Below are positions 21,937-29,698 of a DNA stretch of 30,148 bases, piece after piece (the first letter of the stretch is position 1; every line of letters starts with the position of its first letter). The notes below the pieces were generated by a model. It worked only from the letters and a program-made list of their open reading frames with translations. It was not told the DNA's origin and did not search any database. This stretch comes from Candidatus Bathyarchaeota archaeon (lineage in GTDB: Archaea > Thermoproteota > Bathyarchaeia > 40CM-2-53-6): assembly GCA_005888695.1 (NCBI GenBank), contig VBBH01000023.1, positions 1-30,148 of the forward strand. Direction: 5' to 3'. Made by a program: the position numbers and the translations under genes.

Positions 21937-22233
21937 ATGACACTCCTCCTAGCATCATACGCCCAGACGATTCTTGCAGAACCAGAACAGCTCGCCCTAT
22001 ACTCATACGGAGTAACGAAGAAACAGCTAGTCCTAGTACACTACACCAAGGGACTCTTGATAGCGACAATTGGAACCCTTCCTTTCTACCTGCCAGCACT
22101 GATGGCGAGTTACCGCTCACCCTCAATCTGGGCCATTCTACTGCCCACTCTCTTAATCTCAGGAATTTTCTACCTACTTCCTTTTGCTTTCCGGCTTCGA
22201 TCAACCCAATTTGTTGGTCTACTCAAGAACTAG
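21937..22233 (+). CDS. FtsX-like small membrane protein (ABC permease-like), start uncertain
   Basis: From ATG 21937 the protein has 98 residues with at least three hydrophobic segments. The stretch LAEPEQLALYSYGVTKKQLVLVHYTKGLLIATIGTLPFYLPAL resembles the core of FtsX/MacB-type permeases (acidic motif, regular 'YG' turn, then a membrane helix). The frame is open back to the Lrp TAA at 21796. That 138-nt stretch reads FLLALRSIVPRKPTDLIALTILLTAGFQ and another hydrophobic run, with strongly coding-like third positions, yet contains no ATG, GTG or TTG. The natural protein probably starts earlier, by a rare start codon or translational coupling, at up to 144 residues. Its partner is the ATPase that starts 25 nt downstream. 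Confidence 0.65.
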   Translation: MTLLLASYAQTILAEPEQLALYSYGVTKKQLVLVHYTKGLLIATIGTLPFYLPALMASYRSPSIWAILLPTLLISGIFYLLPFAFRLRSTQFVGLLKN

Positions 22234-22257
22234 GACTAGGGTTCTAGAGGGCTCGCT

Positions 22258-22959
22258 TTGTCTAATTTGCTGCTCTACGTCAAAGCTCTCCTCAAGGACT
22301 ACAAACGCGAAAACGGATTCCTGCGACTGTACAATGGATTGACTTTTGGACTCGACAAGGGAGACTTCTTGGCCGTCACTGGTGCTAGTGGTTGGGGTAA
22401 GTCGACGCTGGTCAACATCATCTTGGGCGTCGAAAAACCCAGCCGAGGAACCATACTGCATGATGGCAAAGACGTGACTCGATTACCATTCATGAAACGC
22501 TTTGGAAAATCACGGGTGGCCGCTGTATTTCAGAGATCTACCTCGTTGCCGCAACTCACCGTCGGTCAAAACCTGAACCTGGCCCTCTCATTAGTTGGCA
22601 TCAAGAAGACCGAGAGGAAGGAGAGGATCGACGAAGCGCTCTCATTTTTCGGGCTTGAGAATTCCTCCAGTTCATTCCCTGAAAACTTGAGTGCCGGCCA
22701 AAAACGACGTATCGATCTTGCAAGAGCACTAGCAGTAAGGTCCGACTTTCTGGTTCTCGATGAACCCGTGAGCGACCTAGACACTTCCACGACGAACCTC
22801 CTCCTTCCCTTGCTAAAGGGAATGAACCGTGACCATGGAACAACTGTTCTGATGACAACTGCAATACCAAGAGTGGCATCCATTGCAAAACACCAGGTCC
22901 ACCTGACAACTCCAATGGTATCGGTGTCTAATGTCAATGCTCACAAGGCGGAGGCCTAG
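22258..22959 (+). CDS. FtsE/MacB-like ABC ATPase lacking the switch histidine
   Basis: The 233-residue ATPase (TTG 22258) has Walker A GASGWGKST (42-50), Q-loop FQ (91-92), signature LSAGQKR (144-150), Walker B FLVLDEP (164-170) with catalytic Glu, and D-loop SDLD (172-175). Where family members have THD after the next strand (TVLMVTHDP), this one reads TVLMTTAIP, with Ala at residue 202 in place of the switch His. Length and domain order fit the FtsE/LolD/MacB group, in which the ATPase drives a membrane partner that acts mechanically instead of passing solute. The adjacent FtsX-like gene fits. It lies inside the Cdv operon; the CdvB paralogue follows after 6 nt. Confidence 0.87.
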   Translation: MSNLLLYVKALLKDYKRENGFLRLYNGLTFGLDKGDFLAVTGASGWGKSTLVNIILGVEKPSRGTILHDGKDVTRLPFMKRFGKSRVAAVFQRSTSLPQLTVGQNLNLALSLVGIKKTERKERIDEALSFFGLENSSSSFPENLSAGQKRRIDLARALAVRSDFLVLDEPVSDLDTSTTNLLLPLLKGMNRDHGTTVLMTTAIPRVASIAKHQVHLTTPMVSVSNVNAHKAEA

Positions 22960-22965
22960 AAAGCA

Positions 22966-23574
22966 GTGTTCAAGGAAAACCCATCATTCACGGATCGCTT
23001 GAAGGAAGCTCTCAAACCAACCCCGATGAAGCGAAGGATCGAGTTCACAATCCAGAAACTACGACTACAATCCTCCCGTCTGGATAAGACGCTCAGCCAA
23101 TTGGAAACCCGGGATCATACACTCCACGAAAAGTGCGTCAAAGCCCTCGAGACCCGAGACATTCCAACCGCCACCCTCTACGCGAATGAATGCGTCCAAT
23201 TGAGGAAGCTGGCAAGAACCGCTCTAAGCAGTCAGATATGCTTGGAGCAAGCACTTCTTAGACTTGAGACGATCGAGCATTTTGGCGACATGGTCCAAGG
23301 AATGAGCCAGGTCAAAGGAATAATCGGCCTCGTGCGAACAGAACTCGAAGGACGACTGCCCGAATTATCCACTGGGCTCGGCGATGTTGAGGATTCTCTC
23401 GCGGGACTCACGTTAGAGGTGGGTGAGGCCGTGGACATTGAAGGGGCTAGTGTTGTCGCGAGCGACGAGTCGGCCCGGATATTGAAGGAGGCTGACATGA
23501 TGGCTGAGCAGAAAATGAAAGAGAGATTTCCCGAGATACCCCAAATGGCCCGTGACGCAGGTCGAGTTCGATAG
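22966..23574 (+). CDS. ESCRT-III/CdvB-like protein without winged helix (third copy)
   Basis: The 202-residue protein (GTG 22966) has the ESCRT-III core: PMKRRIEFTIQKLRLQSSRLDKTLSQLETRD (helix 1), TLYANECVQLRKLARTALSSQICLEQALLRLETIEHFGDM (helix 2), then amphipathic helices to about 155. It ends AEQKMKERFPEIPQMARDAGRVR, the same candidate MIM as the other copies (FPEIP, 188-192) but with a short basic tail and no winged helix. It starts 6 nt after the ABC ATPase, so the transporter and this protein are tightly coupled. With the CdvA-like gene behind it, it repeats the B-then-A order of 17788-19219. Confidence 0.87.
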   Translation: MFKENPSFTDRLKEALKPTPMKRRIEFTIQKLRLQSSRLDKTLSQLETRDHTLHEKCVKALETRDIPTATLYANECVQLRKLARTALSSQICLEQALLRLETIEHFGDMVQGMSQVKGIIGLVRTELEGRLPELSTGLGDVEDSLAGLTLEVGEAVDIEGASVVASDESARILKEADMMAEQKMKERFPEIPQMARDAGRVR

Positions 23575-23608
23575 AGATCTGATTCCAAGGAGGCGTTAGA
23601 GAAAACAA

Positions 23609-24226
23609 ATGCTTTCGCCAGAACTCGAGGCCAAAGCCCTACTCGGCAAGAGTATCAGCGATGTATACGGCCGTCCTTTGGGACGAATAATTGGTGTCAA
23701 TCGGAACCAGTTTGGAGAGATGGAAGGATTGGAAGTAGAATCTCCAGGCGGTAATGTCATCGACATACCGTCTAAGAGTATCATGCTTACACCGAAGATG
23801 GTCACGGCCACACCCGAGTGGAAGGTAGATGCTCACGAGCTCTCAGGCGAAATTGCTACGGTAAAGAGGCGAATCGTTGCGCTTGAAGGTCTGCGGGACA
23901 AGGGAGATGTGGATCGTGAAATATACGAGGAGCTTTTGGAAGCTCAAAGGTCGGGTTACCTGTCAAAGGTCAAACAAACCGAGGCCCTCGTTGGAGCACT
24001 CCGTGCTAAGCTTGAACGGACAAACAATCAGCTAACCAGTCTGACAAAGCATCTAGTAAACGCTAAACTGGATTATCAGAGCGGTGAGATAGATGAAGCA
24101 TCCATGAAGCTGGCGGTCGGCTCCATCGAGCCCAGTCTCAAGCCATTGATAGCGGAAAAGAACGACCTTTCAAGCACGCTGAAGACACTTGAAGACCTAC
24201 TTCCGGCCCACGTAAGAGCGTCCTAG
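23609..24226 (+). CDS. CdvA-like PRC-barrel protein (second copy), lacking the C-terminal tail
   Basis: The 205-residue protein has a PRC barrel at 1-72 (LLGKSISDVYGRPLGRIIGVNRNQFG...GLEVESPGGNVIDIPSKSIML) and a coiled coil at 75-200 (ELSGEIATVKRRIVALEGLRDKGDVDREIYEELLEAQ...HLVNAKLDYQSGEIDEASMKLAVGSIEPSLKPLIAEKNDLSSTLKTLEDLL). It aligns along its length with CdvA at 18485 but stops right after the coiled coil, so the linker and ESCRT-III-binding peptide are missing. It may co-polymerise with CdvA or define a separate filament. It is the last gene of the cluster; the next gene has its own leader of nearly 90 nt. Confidence 0.85.
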   Translation: MLSPELEAKALLGKSISDVYGRPLGRIIGVNRNQFGEMEGLEVESPGGNVIDIPSKSIMLTPKMVTATPEWKVDAHELSGEIATVKRRIVALEGLRDKGDVDREIYEELLEAQRSGYLSKVKQTEALVGALRAKLERTNNQLTSLTKHLVNAKLDYQSGEIDEASMKLAVGSIEPSLKPLIAEKNDLSSTLKTLEDLLPAHVRAS

Positions 24227-24313
24227 CAGTTTTCACCGGAGCATTAAAATCGTAATATCCTGACGAGATCAACTCATTAGTCCCAACTAGGGTGAATCGG
24301 GAGCCAAGGTGAA

Positions 24314-25054
24314 GTGAGAGCTTTCATCCTTGCGGGAGGATCGGGCACACGCCTCTCGCCACTTACAAGCTACGTACCGAAATGCATGATACCCGTCGCA
24401 GGCCGACCATTCATCGACCACGTAATCGACTATCTTCACAGCCACAACATTCGAGACATAGTTCTCCTTCTATCCGCAGACGATGCCGAGGTCTTCAAAA
24501 ACCATCTCGGCGATGGTTCCAAATTAGGTGTTAAAGTCCAATACAGCATCAGCCCTAGAGCCGGGACAGCAGCGGCATTACAAGCAGCTTCAGACCTTGT
24601 AGACGGCTCCTTCATCATCTACTACGGTGATGTCATGGCCGACCTGGACTTGACAGCGATGCTTCGGTTTCATGAGGAGAAAGGCGCCCTGTGCACATTG
24701 GCTCTCAGCAGAGGGGTCAGACTAGATTATGGAGTAGGGAGGCTGGATGGTGAGGGACGCCTGCAATACTTCGAGGAGAAGCCAATCTTATCAGAATACC
24801 CTGTCTCGATCGGCATCTACGCATGCCAGCCCAGATTCCTCTCTTACTGTAGGGTAGGCTCAGACCTTGCGGCCGATATTCTGCCGCATCTAATATCAAA
24901 AGGAGAAAGAGTGTATGGATATGTCACGGACCAACCTCACCACGATATCGGCTCATTCAAACAGTTGAACCAGGCCAAGGAATTCTTGGCAACGAAGAAG
25001 AAACAGGTCCCATTGTCAGTATCTCGGTCCCAGAACAAATACAGTGACATCTAG
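24314..25054 (+). CDS. sugar-1-phosphate nucleotidyltransferase
   Basis: The 246-residue protein (GTG 24314) opens RAFILAGGSGTRLSPLTSYVPKCMIPVAGRPFIDHVIDYL, the nucleotide-binding signature GGxGTRLxPLT...PKxMxPV of the GT-A nucleotidyltransferases. FIIYYGDVMADLDL carries the catalytic metal Asp. The chain ends after the catalytic domain with no left-handed beta-helix, as in RfbA-like thymidylyl- or mannose-1-phosphate guanylyltransferase-like enzymes. It would make an NDP-sugar for glycan or lipid synthesis; which sugar cannot be told. An ATTAAAATC at 24243-24251 is a weak TATA candidate. Its TAG shares a CTAG with the convergent cysS stop. Confidence 0.85.
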   Translation: MRAFILAGGSGTRLSPLTSYVPKCMIPVAGRPFIDHVIDYLHSHNIRDIVLLLSADDAEVFKNHLGDGSKLGVKVQYSISPRAGTAAALQAASDLVDGSFIIYYGDVMADLDLTAMLRFHEEKGALCTLALSRGVRLDYGVGRLDGEGRLQYFEEKPILSEYPVSIGIYACQPRFLSYCRVGSDLAADILPHLISKGERVYGYVTDQPHHDIGSFKQLNQAKEFLATKKKQVPLSVSRSQNKYSDI

Positions 25055-26487
25055 GGTTTCTTACGTTGGACTCGGTGCTGGCCGATGTTCTTTTTCTGAG
25101 GTAGGCTATCTTCTACGACTATGCCTATCGACGACAGTCTGTCTCTAATCTTATCTGACAATTGATATTCGCCTCTAATGCGAAGTTCTGTTCTAAGCTC
25201 TAGCAATAGATGGACCAATTCTAAAGAATTCTCCTCGGAGGCCGCCTCTACTTGAAGGACGCCTAGGATCGAACCCAGCTCCTCCAAAGACCGTCGCACC
25301 TCTAATCCTACCTTTCCCGGATTCTCGCCAAGTTTCTCGCCAAGACCAACTACCTTGATGTAAGCCGTCAACGCCCCAGGCGTGTTGAAATCATCATTCA
25401 TCGCCAGGAAGAACTCTGCCCTAGTATCTTCCAAATCTTTCCGCAATACTTCCTCATCCTCTCTAATCTTCGGCGGACGGGCAGATGCCAGAACCAACAT
25501 CTCGTAGGCGCGTCTAAACCGTCGGGCGAGACTTGAAGCCTGCACCAATGCCTCCTCTGTATAATCGACGGGACTCCGGTAATGAGTTGACGCGTAGAAT
25601 ACGCGTAGGGCATCAACTCCAACCTTGCTGATTGCTTCTTGGATCGGGACGATATTCTTGAGCGTCTTATGCATCTCCTGCCCCCGTATGTTCAACAGAC
25701 CAGTATGCAACCAATACTTGGCCAATGGCTCCTTGCCCGTAAGTCCTTCCGCCTGTGCGATCTCAGCCTCGTGATGGGGAAAGATGAGATCAGTACCGCC
25801 ACCATGGATATCGTACGTCGGACCAAAGTAAGTGACCGTCATCGCAGTGTCCTCAATGTGCCAGCCGGGCCTACCCTTGCCCCACGGACTATCCCACGCG
25901 ATCTCACCCGGCTTCTGACTCTTCCAGAGCACAAAATCGGCAGGGTTCCTCTTCAACGGGTTAGGATCAACCCTATGAACAACCAGGTCTTCGATCCGCT
26001 GTCTCGACAGCTTGCCATAATCCGGGAACTTTGTGACGTCAAAGTAAACGTCCCCGCTATCAACTCGATAAGCGAGCCCTTTCTCGAGAAGTCCTTCAAT
26101 CTGACCGATGATCTCGGGTATATGATCGGAAGCCTTCGCGTACAAGTTGATGCTGTCGACTCTCATGTCCTTCATGTCCTTGTAGAATAATCGGGCGTAA
26201 CGGTCCGCAAGCCTCAGTGGATTCTCACTACCCTCATGGGCTCTGTTTATGATCTTGTCGTCGATGTCTGTTATGTTCATGACAAAGAATACGCTGAATC
26301 CCTTCCAGCGAAGGTACCTCGCGACTATGTCATAGGCGACGTATGTCTTCGCATGACCTATGTGTGAGACATCGTAGACGGTGGGACCGCAGACGAATAG
26401 GTTGACTCGTCCCTCGCGGATTGGTTTGAAACCCTCCTGTTTCCTTGTTAGGGTATTGTAGACTCTAAGTTGGGATTGAACGGTCAT
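25051..26487 (-). CDS. cysS: cysteinyl-tRNA synthetase
   Basis: At 478 residues this is a full-length class I CysRS. LFVCGPTVYDVSHIGHAKTYV carries the first zinc Cys (C33) and HIGH (42-45). GRPGWHIEDTAM...DIHGGGTDLIFPHHEAEIAQAE holds the next ligands, and QEMHKTLKNI replaces the usual KMSKSLGN. In bacterial enzymes the middle segment reads WHIECSAM, with Cys as zinc ligand; here it is Asp. The DALR-like anticodon-binding region follows. It charges tRNA-Cys. A NUDIX gene lies 32 nt upstream on the same strand, likely in the same transcript. The C terminus ends with a basic KKNIGQHRVQRKKP tail. Confidence 0.95.
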   Translation of the reverse strand: MTVQSQLRVYNTLTRKQEGFKPIREGRVNLFVCGPTVYDVSHIGHAKTYVAYDIVARYLRWKGFSVFFVMNITDIDDKIINRAHEGSENPLRLADRYARLFYKDMKDMRVDSINLYAKASDHIPEIIGQIEGLLEKGLAYRVDSGDVYFDVTKFPDYGKLSRQRIEDLVVHRVDPNPLKRNPADFVLWKSQKPGEIAWDSPWGKGRPGWHIEDTAMTVTYFGPTYDIHGGGTDLIFPHHEAEIAQAEGLTGKEPLAKYWLHTGLLNIRGQEMHKTLKNIVPIQEAISKVGVDALRVFYASTHYRSPVDYTEEALVQASSLARRFRRAYEMLVLASARPPKIREDEEVLRKDLEDTRAEFFLAMNDDFNTPGALTAYIKVVGLGEKLGENPGKVGLEVRRSLEELGSILGVLQVEAASEENSLELVHLLLELRTELRIRGEYQLSDKIRDRLSSIGIVVEDSLPQKKNIGQHRVQRKKP

Positions 26488-26519
26488 ACTTCAGACCCTG
26501 AGAAATCTCCGCTTCTAAC

Positions 26520-26993
26520 TCATGAAGACGGTGGCGGCTTCGGTGGCTGCGATTGTGTTCCAGTCTTGGCCTGTATCATGTTCCATGCCTTTGACAACAT
26601 TTCCTTCTCATTGACATAGGACAATGTGCTTACTGCCTTCTCGTATGGCATCCATGCCATGAAATCATGCTCATTACCAACCTTCGCGTCGGCCTGGTCA
26701 GTCTCGAACAAGAAGAAGTGTACTGTCTTGTCAAACGTCTTGGCTCTGAAACCGAACTGGTACTTTATGACGCCAACTTTACCGTGAAGCTTGACCCGGC
26801 TTACCCCGGTCTCCTCTCTAACCTCTCTCATCGCAGTGGTAACCTCGTCCTCGTTCTCCTCGATCAATCCTTTCGGGAGGCACCATACTCCGCGACGATT
26901 GCTTCCGAGCAAGAGAAACAATGGACTCTCTTTCTCCCATCTATACACGACCCCTCCGGACGATATCACCCGGATACGTGGCCTCGGTTGCAT
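26520..26993 (-). CDS. NUDIX hydrolase (Ap4A-hydrolase-like)
   Basis: The 157-residue protein contains an intact NUDIX box, GLIEENEDEVTTAMREVREETGV (GX5EX7REUXEEXGU). It is preceded by GGVVYRWEKESPLFLLLGSNRRGVWCLPKG and followed by KVGVIKYQFGF...KTVHFFLFET. WCLPKG and the YxF/KTVHFFL pattern are like those of diadenosine-tetraphosphate and related nucleotide pyrophosphohydrolases. Ap4A arises as a by-product of aminoacyl-tRNA synthetases, and the gene lies just upstream of cysS, so this substrate is plausible but not shown. The tail is Gln/Pro-rich. Confidence 0.85.
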   Translation of the reverse strand: MQPRPRIRVISSGGVVYRWEKESPLFLLLGSNRRGVWCLPKGLIEENEDEVTTAMREVREETGVSRVKLHGKVGVIKYQFGFRAKTFDKTVHFFLFETDQADAKVGNEHDFMAWMPYEKAVSTLSYVNEKEMLSKAWNMIQAKTGTQSQPPKPPPSS

Positions 26994-27047
26994 CCCCGCC
27001 AGCCTGGCTCTCCCCTTCCTCTATGATACTAGGTTGGCTTCCTTCTA

Positions 27048-28271
27048 CTATAACTCCATATCCTTCGCCAAATTCGTCAGATTCTGTGAGGGAGACCCGA
27101 CTATGACAATGTCCTCCAATCGCACACCCCCCCACCTCGGATCGTATAGTCCAGGCTCTACTGTAACTGCCATCCCTTTTGTCAATGGATAATCACTTGA
27201 GATGGAGAGATATGGTCGCTCTCCAATTGTTAGCCCAACACCGTGTCCAAGGCTATGGATGAAACCCCTATGTCTTGCTTCGACCGTTCCTTTACCCGCT
27301 TTCCCCGTGGCGAGCTGTCTTACTGTAGGGTAGCCCCGTGCCTCAAAGCTATTGCAAACGCTAAGCATCACATCTTTACAAGATGCGCCTTCCTTGATCA
27401 TGTCTAATGCGAGGTTCTGTGCTTCCAATACACTATCGTACATGTCCTTGATTTTCGGCGTTGGCCTCCCATAGCTGTAGGTCCGCGTACAATCGAAAAA
27501 GTAACCGTCAGGCTCTTGGGGAAATATGTCATAGACTATCGGCTCCCCTGGGATCACGGGATCATCGTCAGCACCCCGATTGTGTGGGTCGGCCGAACAC
27601 TTGCCTGGGGCGAAGATCGTGTCTTCTGGAGCAATGATCCCGGAATCGGCTAGCAACCGCCCAATTAGTCTCCTTACTCTTCCAGCTGTCAACGGTCTGC
27701 CTTGATGGATGATCTTGCCCCGCCGGGCCTCTCCCTTCCGCAGGAATGCGAGAGTCTTCTCAACCACTCGTGCAGTCTTCCGGCCCATCTCGCGCAGCCT
27801 CTCAATCTCCCAACCCTCCTTGGTCTCCCGTGCTGCCTCGACGATGGTCGGACTCTTCTCGCCAACGATCTTGAAGCCTCTGTGCCTAAGAGAGTCCACT
27901 AGCAGCAGGCTGTTGGCTAGTTCATTTTTTCCGCCGATTACGAATGGTCCCCGCAGCCCCTCGTCCCGAATGAGTTTCTCATAGAACCTCGTCCTTGCTT
28001 CCTCTCGATCATACATCGCGTTGATTTTTTCGTAGCCGTAGTCAGTGTAGGTCTTTAGTTTCTTTATCCGTCCTTGACTTGCGTTTCCGAGGTCAATGTT
28101 ACTGACGACCAATACGGGATCTTCGTTTATTCGTTTGAGATAGATCCCTCCTCGCGGCAACGAGCTTCCAACCAAATAGCATAGGTCCGGATTCCCGTTA
28201 GTCGAGTCTCCGAAGACGATTAGTGACTTGATCCCACGCCTATCCATTTCAGAGTCAATGTCAGAATGCAA
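27048..28271 (-). CDS. M24-family metallopeptidase (Xaa-Pro peptidase-like)
   Basis: The 407-residue protein has a creatinase-like N-terminal domain (about 1-165) and a pita-bread catalytic domain. The five dinuclear-metal ligands can be seen in order: Asp in VYDIFPQ, Asp in FFDCTRT, His in FIHSLGHGVGL, Glu in VTVEPGLY and Glu in VRLEDIVIV. It is therefore a complete M24 enzyme, cytosolic, removing N-terminal residues, often before Pro. It starts at TTG 28271 (an ATG eight codons in, at 28247, is possible). A minus-strand ATAATATAC near 28304-28312 is a likely TATA box. It lies 54 nt upstream of the NUDIX gene. Confidence 0.88.
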   Translation of the reverse strand: MHSDIDSEMDRRGIKSLIVFGDSTNGNPDLCYLVGSSLPRGGIYLKRINEDPVLVVSNIDLGNASQGRIKKLKTYTDYGYEKINAMYDREEARTRFYEKLIRDEGLRGPFVIGGKNELANSLLLVDSLRHRGFKIVGEKSPTIVEAARETKEGWEIERLREMGRKTARVVEKTLAFLRKGEARRGKIIHQGRPLTAGRVRRLIGRLLADSGIIAPEDTIFAPGKCSADPHNRGADDDPVIPGEPIVYDIFPQEPDGYFFDCTRTYSYGRPTPKIKDMYDSVLEAQNLALDMIKEGASCKDVMLSVCNSFEARGYPTVRQLATGKAGKGTVEARHRGFIHSLGHGVGLTIGERPYLSISSDYPLTKGMAVTVEPGLYDPRWGGVRLEDIVIVGSPSQNLTNLAKDMEL

Positions 28272-28333
28272 AATGTACCGCTACTAGAGCGGCGGTTTCA
28301 TGAAGTATATTATGGTTCGGAAAGTAGGTGGCC

Positions 28334-29299
28334 CTAGATCGGCACTTCGATCATCAACTTCTCCAAGAGTTCCTTGTACCTGTTTCTGATCGTGACCTCA
28401 GTAACGTTCGCAATCTCAGCAATCTCCCTCTGGGTCTTCCTTTCGTTCGTCAACACGGTGGCGATGTAAGTGGAAGCCGCAGCTATGCCAGCAGGTCCTC
28501 TGCCGCTTGTGAGTTTCATGGCACGAGCAATCTCCAATATCTTAATCGCAATAGTCTCCGCCTTTCCAGATATGGCCAGTTTGTTGGAGAATCGGGCGGC
28601 GTAATGTCGGTTGGTCGAGGGGGGGACAAACATCCCCAGTTCTCGCAGCATGAACCTGTAGCTCCGTCCAATGTCCTTCTTGTTCAGCGTGGAGGCAGTC
28701 GCTATCTCATCTAACGTCCGTGGGACGCTGCATTGACGGCAGGACATGTAGATCGCAGCAGCGGTAACGTTGTGTATGGATCGTCCCCGAATCAGCCTTC
28801 TCTTGATCGCCCTTCGATAGATTACCGAGGCGGTCTCAAGAATATTTTTCGGAAGAGACAGCGCCGCTGACAGCTTGCTAAGCTCAGACAAGGCGACCGC
28901 AAGGTTGCGTTCCGTCGCATCCGAGACTCGAACCCTCCTCTGCCACTTACGAAGCTTGTAAAGCTCGATCCTTTGATCCGCACTCACCGACTTCGTCCCG
29001 GTTGGACGATCACGCCAATCGATTATCGTCGATAGTCCCTTATCGTGAATAGTGAACGTCATTGGTGCTCCAACACGAGCGCGTTTTGCACGTTGCTCAT
29101 CGTCGAACGCACGCCATTCTGGCCGCGTGTCGGCAATCTTCTCAACAACAACAGTACCGCACGCTACACAAACTACCTCGGCGGCATCATAATCCCTCAT
29201 CAACCGCGATCCACCACACTCCGGACATACCCGTATCCGCCTAGGAGTCTCCTGCTCCGGCGATTGTCGTTGAGTCGTCCTTTCTAGCTCTTCTACCAT
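28334..29299 (-). CDS. tfb: transcription initiation factor B (TFB)
   Basis: The N-terminal zinc ribbon has C25, C28, C44 and C47 (CPECGG...CVACG). The B-reader/linker TRPEWRAFDDEQRAKRARVGAP follows, and then two cyclin folds, about 120-215 (LSKLSAALSLPKNILETASVIYRRAIKRRLIRGRS...) and 220-318 (...GKAETIAIKILEIARAMKLTSGRGPAGIAAASTYIA...TEVTIRNRYKELLE). It binds the TBP-TATA complex at the BRE and recruits RNA polymerase. At 321 residues it is full length. It follows gar1 by 24 nt on the minus strand, a gene pair common in archaea. Confidence 0.95.
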   Translation of the reverse strand: MVEELERTTQRQSPEQETPRRIRVCPECGGSRLMRDYDAAEVVCVACGTVVVEKIADTRPEWRAFDDEQRAKRARVGAPMTFTIHDKGLSTIIDWRDRPTGTKSVSADQRIELYKLRKWQRRVRVSDATERNLAVALSELSKLSAALSLPKNILETASVIYRRAIKRRLIRGRSIHNVTAAAIYMSCRQCSVPRTLDEIATASTLNKKDIGRSYRFMLRELGMFVPPSTNRHYAARFSNKLAISGKAETIAIKILEIARAMKLTSGRGPAGIAAASTYIATVLTNERKTQREIAEIANVTEVTIRNRYKELLEKLMIEVPI

Positions 29300-29323
29300 C
29301 TGCTGAAATCTCTTAACCAGATT

Positions 29324-29578
29324 CTACCTCTTCTCAAGGAGGTAGACAATTCTCCCGGCCAACTTGTCCCTTGTTTCCTGACTGGCCGGAGTTACCGAGA
29401 GATATGGGGCTGCCACAGGACCCATTACATTGTTCACGGTCCCAATCTTTTCCAATTTCGGATCGAATACTTCCGTCCCGACTTGTGGAGGATTGTTCGT
29501 CTCTAGGTGGACGATGAGGTTGCCGCTTTTTGACAGGTGCAGAACTTTGCCAAGACGCCTCAAACCCGCACCTAGCAC
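29324..29578 (-). CDS. gar1: H/ACA RNP protein Gar1
   Basis: The 84-residue product (GTG 29578) reads RRLGKVLHLSKSGNLIVHLE...VGTEVFDPKLEKIGTVNNVMGPVAAPYLSV. This is the Gar1 beta-barrel with its D...LxxIGxVxxVxGPVxxPYxSV signature. Gar1 is a subunit of the box H/ACA complex that makes pseudouridine in rRNA. The predicted start of transcription (about 29581) from the TATA box at 29603-29612 falls at the start codon, so the mRNA is probably leaderless. It heads an operon with tfb. Confidence 0.88.
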   Translation of the reverse strand: MLGAGLRRLGKVLHLSKSGNLIVHLETNNPPQVGTEVFDPKLEKIGTVNNVMGPVAAPYLSVTPASQETRDKLAGRIVYLLEKR

Positions 29579-29601
29579 CGGTTGAATGCAAAAACCGAGA
29601 T

Positions 29602-29618
29602 CGCATATATAAACATAT
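29602..29618. promoter_or_regulatory. bidirectional TATA region between gar1 and the SMC-like gene
   Basis: CATATATAAACATATAC is the only strong AT-rich element in the 120-nt gap. Read on the minus strand (TTTATATATG) it fits a leaderless gar1. Read on the plus strand (TATATAAAC) it predicts a start near 29632 and a leader of about 67 nt for the ATPase. Confidence 0.55.
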
Positions 29619-29698
29619 ACAGTTCTGAGTGTCGAACATATTTTTCAACAGCGTCTCAAGATCAATCTACCGTCTAAGAAACCAGGAAGGCACAACCA

